Assembly: GCA_014084085.1 (NCBI GenBank)
Contig: NPFB01000019.1
Coordinates: forward strand, 445,310 to 509,309
Source: Hondaea fermentalgiana
Lineage: Eukaryota > Sar > Bigyra > Thraustochytrida > Thraustochytriidae
Length of the DNA stretch: 64,000 nt
Direction: 5' to 3'
Part shown: one piece after another, positions 59,591-64,000 of the stretch
Numbering within the stretch: position 1 is the stretch's first letter
Layout: each line of letters opens with the position of its first letter
The notes under the pieces: model-generated
What the model was told of the DNA's origin: nothing
The model's input: the letters and a program-made list of their open reading frames with translations, nothing else
Database searches by the model: none
Program-made: the position numbers and the translations under genes

Positions 59591-60523
59591 TATAATTTTA
59601 TTGACAAGTGCATGTTTTCCGTCTCTGATTCACCCTTTCTGCCATAGCTAGATAAGAAAGAGGCAGGAGGCAGCAGCCAGGTGTCACTTGAGCTCTTCAT
59701 TGTGAGAATCATGTTTTTTATAAAAATAAAGTAAAGTGCTTTTGCGCCTGTAAACCATCTGAAAGGCAGTTTCGTACATAAATGAAAAGAACGGCATGGC
59801 GGACAATCCGGAAGACCCGTCCCTCTTATCTTTTCTTTTTTTTTGTCTTGACACAGAAATGGCGTCTTTACCATTCCATTTTCCTTTCGTGGACAACCAC
59901 TTTGGTCCGAGAAGCTCACAGTCTTGAGGTTGGATTATGGTCGTCACAGTACGAAGATGAGAAAGAGGTGAGACGAGAGCTTTTGCGACGACACCGCGAC
60001 TTCGCTCGCGTCTTGTACGGACCTCTCAAAGTCCTTCTCACGACGGCTTCGGGAGAAATGGATCGCGAGTCCGAGAGTTTTCAGGTTGGGCCAATTGGGC
60101 CAGATTCTCCGCGTCAACTCTCTCCCACCCTCTCGCCTAGTGGTGGATCTCTGTAAGCTGTGGGACTATCTTTCCTCTCACCAGTGGTCTTCTGAAAGTG
60201 GCAGTGGTTGAGAAACAACTGTCTGCAGTGAAACAGTCGCAGTGGCGGAGGAGGAAACGGATTCTGCGGAATCGCGGTCAATGTGAGGGCAGGGATGGAT
60301 CTTTCCCTCTGATCTTTTCCTTTGCAATGTAGTATCTTTGCATGTGCTTCGCTCGATTCGAGGACGCAAAACCCGATCGTGATCGCGCGGAACTCTGCGC
60401 GCGCCCGTTGCGACGACGCGAGAGCGAGAAGAGGAGCGGCGAAGGCGAAGGCGCGGCGTGTGAAGGCGGTAGTAGCGGCAACAGGCCGGGAGCAGCAAGA
60501 GCGGCGCAGGCGCAGGCGCAAGA
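59591..60523. other. Intergenic region upstream of the aspartic protease
   Basis: 933 bp. AT-richer at its left end (3' UTR of the phosphatase gene, with AATAAA-like sequence near 59725), GC-rich on the right. A 124-codon frame at 59782-60156 has no recognisable domain and is not supported. Confidence 0.5.
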
Positions 60524-62149
60524 ATGGGTTCGGCCGCGAAACTGGCGGCCGTTCTGGCCGCCGTCGTGATGATCACGGCGGCAGAGAGCGCGCAGGTGAT
60601 CAAGATGCCGCTCAAGAAGCACCCTCGCAAGTTCTTGTTCCAGACGGAACTGCCCGAAGACGGGAACCCCGTGGATGCGTTCTACCAGGCCAAGTTCACG
60701 AATGTTGAGGGCAAGTCCGAAGGCGATATTCTCGTTCACGACTACATGAACGCCCAGTACAGCATTGACGTCACCATGGGCACGCCGCCGCAGGCTGTGA
60801 CGGTGATCCCGGACACGGGCTCCTCGAACCTCTGGGCCGCCAGCAAGAACAAGTTCCTGCAGTTCCACAAACTGTACAAGAAGGAGAAGTCGAGCACCTA
60901 CAAGCACAACGGAACCAAATTTTCGCTCCATTACGGCTCTGGCGGCGTGAACGGCGTCTTCGTCAACGACGTCTGGCGTATTGGCCCCTTTGAGGTCACG
61001 GGCAACAGCTTTGGCTCCTGCGACGACATGTCTGGGTTCGGCGTTGCGTGGTACATGGCCCACTTTGACGGCATCCTTGGCCTCGGTTTTAGCTCGCTGC
61101 GCCAGGGCGGCGGGCCGGCCCCGTTCCAACAGCTCATTAACTCGGGCCAGCTGGCGGAGTCCGTCTTTGCCTTTTACCTTTCGAGCACCTCGGGGTCCGA
61201 CGGCGAGCTCGTTATTGGTGGCGTCGATTCTGCCCATTATGAGGGCGACTTCCACACGGTGCCGCTTACCTCGGAGACCTATTGGGCCGTGGAGCTTGGC
61301 GGCCTCTACGTGGATGGCGAGCTCGTGTCTACCACCAAGAAGGCCATTGTGGACAGCGGCACGTCTCTGCTGGCGGGTCCCCGCGCAGAGGTGAGCAAGA
61401 TCGCCGAACAGCTCGGCGCCAAGGCGCTCCCCGTTGGCGAGTACGTGATTGACTGCAATGCCAACGGCCCCGATATCGACGTCGAGCTTAACGGCAAGAA
61501 GTTCACACTTTCCTTTGAGGACTACATTATCAACAGCGGCCAGGGCATGTGCATCCTTGGTATGATTGGCATCGAGATTGGACCCCCCGCTGGCCCGCTC
61601 TGGATCCTTGGTGACGTCTTTATGAAGAAGTACTACGTCAAGTTCGACTGGGAGGGCCAGAGCGTCGGCATTGCCAAGCTCAAGTCCGCGGACACTGCTG
61701 AGGTTGCCGTTGCGCAGCCGGAGATGCCCAAGAGGCACCTTCCTTGCAACACCAAGGTCGTCACGCACGAGCACCTTCACGAGCACCACCATTACCATCC
61801 GATCATCGTTGACACCATGGGTAGCATCGGCGCTCACATGAACACGGTTGCCGACTACTTTGTTGGTGGCCAGGCCGCGGGCGAGCGTCCCAGCCACCAC
61901 CACGAGGAGCCTCATCTCCACAACCACCACCCGCATCACTTTCACCACATGCATCATCGTGCCTGCCACCAGTTTGTGGGCATGGTGGCGCTCATCGGAG
62001 GTCTCGGCTTCTTTGCACTTCGCCGTGTGCTTCGCAAGCGTCGCGAGGCAGCCGCCGTCGCCTCACAGACGCGTGACGAGTCCTACGAGCCCCTCGCAGG
62101 TTCGCCGGAGTCGACCACTTCGACGGCCAAGGCCCTTCCGCTCGTGTAG
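60524..62149 (+). CDS. Membrane-anchored pepsin-like aspartic protease with histidine-rich stalk
   Basis: 541 residues. Signal peptide MGSAAKLAAVLAAVVMITAAESA, a propeptide-like basic segment, then an A1 catalytic domain: DTGSSNLW with D97, flap tyrosine Y137 (HYGSG), FDGILGLGF, and second site DSGTS with D277, ending in GPLWILGDVFMKKYYVKFD. These are cathepsin D-like features and both catalytic residues are intact. Then a striking linker at about 414-482 contains more than 25 histidines (HEHLHEHHHYHP, SHHHEEPHLHNHHPHHFHHMHH), followed by a single TM segment at about 484-501 and a basic cytosolic tail (RRVLRKRREAA ... DESYEPLAG, with YEPL as a possible Yxxphi sorting signal). Likely a type I protein of endosome/vacuole or cell surface. 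The start is the Met that begins the signal peptide. Confidence 0.96.
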   Translation: MGSAAKLAAVLAAVVMITAAESAQVIKMPLKKHPRKFLFQTELPEDGNPVDAFYQAKFTNVEGKSEGDILVHDYMNAQYSIDVTMGTPPQAVTVIPDTGSSNLWAASKNKFLQFHKLYKKEKSSTYKHNGTKFSLHYGSGGVNGVFVNDVWRIGPFEVTGNSFGSCDDMSGFGVAWYMAHFDGILGLGFSSLRQGGGPAPFQQLINSGQLAESVFAFYLSSTSGSDGELVIGGVDSAHYEGDFHTVPLTSETYWAVELGGLYVDGELVSTTKKAIVDSGTSLLAGPRAEVSKIAEQLGAKALPVGEYVIDCNANGPDIDVELNGKKFTLSFEDYIINSGQGMCILGMIGIEIGPPAGPLWILGDVFMKKYYVKFDWEGQSVGIAKLKSADTAEVAVAQPEMPKRHLPCNTKVVTHEHLHEHHHYHPIIVDTMGSIGAHMNTVADYFVGGQAAGERPSHHHEEPHLHNHHPHHFHHMHHRACHQFVGMVALIGGLGFFALRRVLRKRREAAAVASQTRDESYEPLAGSPESTTSTAKALPLV

Positions 62150-62718
62150 ATCGATCCTCCATTTTGAGTCGGCACTTCTCTTTTCTTCCATTGCCGACCG
62201 CCCTTTCTCTTGGGACTTCATCAATAAGATATCTTCATTCTTGTAGTAGGCCTACTCGTCGTCATCGTTGTTGTTGTTGTTGTTGTTTTTGCCGAGATTG
62301 TAGGGTTTGGTCTGGTGAGAGCGGTCACGGAAAAGGATTTGCAGCAGGCAAGATACAACCAATCCCGGAGCGTGAGTGCTTCCGTCAGGTTTATAGATGC
62401 CAGACTATACCTAAAATTCCTTCTGTTGACAGACAATCTATGAAGAAGAGAAGGATGAGATGAGATGGATGAGATAAAATGAAATGAAATGGATCCTTGT
62501 CAAGCTTTTTTTTCTTTTTATATTTTGGTTGCGCCCTACATCACGGCAACGTGGCCGGCATGTTGCCGACGCCTCTGAAGGCTTAGTGCCTATGATCTCG
62601 TCTCGTCTCAAAGACTCCACGCCCTTTGGCTTCTTCTCTCTTTGTTCATCTACTGCTTGCTTGCTTGCTTGCTTGCGCCCCAGCGCAAGCATTCATCATC
62701 CAATTTCCTTGGTGACCT
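62150..62718. other. Shared 3' region of convergent genes
   Basis: 569 bp between the protease stop and the stop of the small minus-strand gene. Contains a GTT run (about 62263-62287) and a CTTG run (62652-62676). No gene seen. Confidence 0.5.
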
Positions 62719-62949
62719 TTACACAGCCAGGCGGTGGCCAGACTGGTTCATAGCGAGGACAGAGAGGGCAAAGAAGGTAAAGTTCTTGAGCAGCTTGAGG
62801 TTGTTCGCGCGCTCCTCGCCCTCGCCAAAGTAGTCCGTCATGAGGCGCTTGTAGTTGTAGCTCATGAGCTCCATCACGCTCGCGTCCTCGTCCGGGACGA
62901 CCAGCACCTCGGTCGTGCTCTCGGCCTTCACGTCGTTGAAGAGAAACAT
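62719..62949 (-). CDS. Small protein with C-terminal membrane-tail-like segment
   Basis: 76 residues from MFLFNDVKAESTTEVLVV; the frame stays open to 63399, but the additional sequence is Arg/Ser/Ala-rich and unlike a real extension. The N-terminal half is acidic (VPDEDASVMELMSYNYKRLM) and the C-terminal half has a basic-flanked hydrophobic stretch (NLKLLKNFTFFALSVLAMNQ) then GHRLAV, the layout of small tail-anchored mitochondrial proteins such as TOM5/TOM7-sized subunits. I cannot assign a family. Coding potential is supported mainly by its non-repetitive composition. Confidence 0.6.
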   Translation of the reverse strand: MFLFNDVKAESTTEVLVVPDEDASVMELMSYNYKRLMTDYFGEGEERANNLKLLKNFTFFALSVLAMNQSGHRLAV

Positions 62950-63922
62950 GCTTGCGGCACCTGCGCGGGCGTTCGGGCGTGCGGCTCGGCGTGCGGCGGC
63001 GGCGAACGAGCAGAGACGGAGAGGCTGCGAAGTTTTCTTTCTGCTTCTCGCGCTCCTCGGCGCCGCTGCGCCACCAAAAGTTTCCCCGATTCTTCCGCGT
63101 TTATCCGACCGCTTCCGGGAAGTGCCGCCAATCAAGCTGAGCAGACTGTGAGCTGCCTGCCTGTATGTGATGGGGAAAAGAAGGAGGGTTTCTCCACTCG
63201 CAGGATGGTGCGAAGTGAGGAAGACGATCGCTCGCGAAGAGAACGAAAGCGTAGCACGGGATGAGGAATAGCTTTCCATTTGCTGGCGAGCGCAAGGGCG
63301 AGTCTCGGAAGAAGGCTGGGCGTAATCAATTCTTGGTTGGGAAGTTCGCGAAGATGTCGATCGATGGATTTGGCCCAAGAGTGAATTCGAGCTCTGCAAA
63401 AGGTCCAGCGTGGCGTACCGCCAAGTCTACCTGCCTGCTGTTTCGTTCATTTTTAAGATGAATGATGCCTGTTCTCATGCATCTTCGAACAAATTTCGTG
63501 GTCATTGTTCCGCATTTATTCATTCTTTCTTTCTTTCTCTCTCTCTTGTTCTGGAATGAAAGACTCAGGCGATGTCTCTCTGACTGTGAGTCCACAACCC
63601 TGCCCATGGCGAGGTCAAGGAAATTTAGGGACGTCAAGATCACAACACAAAGTCACGGAAGGACTTTCCTTCAATTCTGAGTTTTTTTCTTCATTTTGTG
63701 CCCGTCATGCCACTGGACTTCGCGCGCTCTTCTCTTCGTCAGCTCGCTGGCGATGCGCCGTTCATACAATCACTACATTCAGATGCGTGCCATACAAATA
63801 TCGCTTGTTCGCGTGCGTGTATACATGCTAAGAAAAAAGTGACGGTTACGAGTCTCTCTTTCAAGTTCCGGTCTGCTTGACGCTGGCAATTCCCAATTAA
63901 TCTCGCGTCTTGGCGCAACATC
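62950..63922. other. Divergent intergenic region at the right end
   Basis: 973 bp between the small minus-strand gene and the partial ORF at the window edge. The frame of the small gene stays open across the first 450 bp without family-like content. No other feature seen. Confidence 0.45.
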
Positions 63923-64000
63923 ATGCACGCCGAGTCATTGCTCGGCTCGCGCGGGCCAGCTGCACCGCAGCCCAACAACCCGCGCGCGTTCATGGACATC
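63923..64000 (+). CDS. Partial CDS, possible cyclophilin-type peptidyl-prolyl isomerase (5' end only)
   Basis: 26 codons run off the window: MHAESLLGSRGPAAPQ then PNNPRAFMDI. NNPRAFMDI closely matches the first beta strand of cyclophilins (NP.VF.DI.IGG). Only the first residues are visible, so the assignment rests on one short motif. The ATG is the only in-frame Met before the motif apart from the one inside it. Confidence 0.45.
   Translation, partial: MHAESLLGSRGPAAPQPNNPRAFMDI

Noticed and set aside
60278..61969. 563-codon minus-strand ORF
   Set aside because: Antisense shadow of the aspartic protease gene.

Overview
This is a GC-rich nuclear window from a protist eukaryote. Genes are long, mostly intronless ORFs separated by GC-rich intergenic DNA full of 4-6 bp microsatellites. 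The gene content is eukaryotic: mitochondrial beta-oxidation, a BTAF1/Mot1 remodeller, DHX16-type splicing helicase, heat-shock factor, gelsolin-family actin regulator, and an enkurin-domain ciliary protein implying flagellated cells. This combination suggests a labyrinthulomycete/thraustochytrid-like stramenopile, but that taxonomic assignment is inference. A 100-N scaffold gap lies at 50715-50814.

Layout. 2.3-14 kb: three members of an unrecognised multipass membrane protein family (type A at 2355 and 10896 on +; type B at 8732 on -); a fourth member (type B) lies at 51.5-54.6 kb, beyond the gap. 14-30 kb: a hypothetical protein, the mitochondrial trifunctional enzyme alpha subunit, a propionyl/acetyl-CoA synthetase convergent with it, a nucleolin-like RRM protein, an enkurin-domain protein, a heat-shock factor and a small OTUD6-N-like coiled-coil protein. 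30-40 kb: Mot1/BTAF1 (with a probable frameshift close to its 5' end) divergent from a SET-domain protein, a BAX-inhibitor/Lifeguard membrane protein, and a three-repeat gelsolin/severin. 40-43 kb: about 3 kb with no clear gene. 43-50 kb: DHX16/PRP2, a 39-residue CxxC microprotein too short for routine gene calling, and an ANK-SAM-TIR protein. 54.7-64 kb: a small GTPase fused to three copies of an unrecognised repeat, a PHOSPHO-type HAD phosphatase, a membrane-anchored aspartic protease with a histidine-rich stalk, a small tail-anchored protein and the first 26 codons of a probable cyclophilin cut by the window edge.

There is no operon logic. The two CoA-metabolism genes are convergent neighbours and could both act in mitochondrial acyl-CoA metabolism. 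The most distinctive content is the four-copy membrane protein family with two glycosylated ectodomains and reiterated FKARPPS motifs, followed by the GTPase-repeat fusion, the ANK-SAM-TIR protein and the cysteine-rich microprotein.
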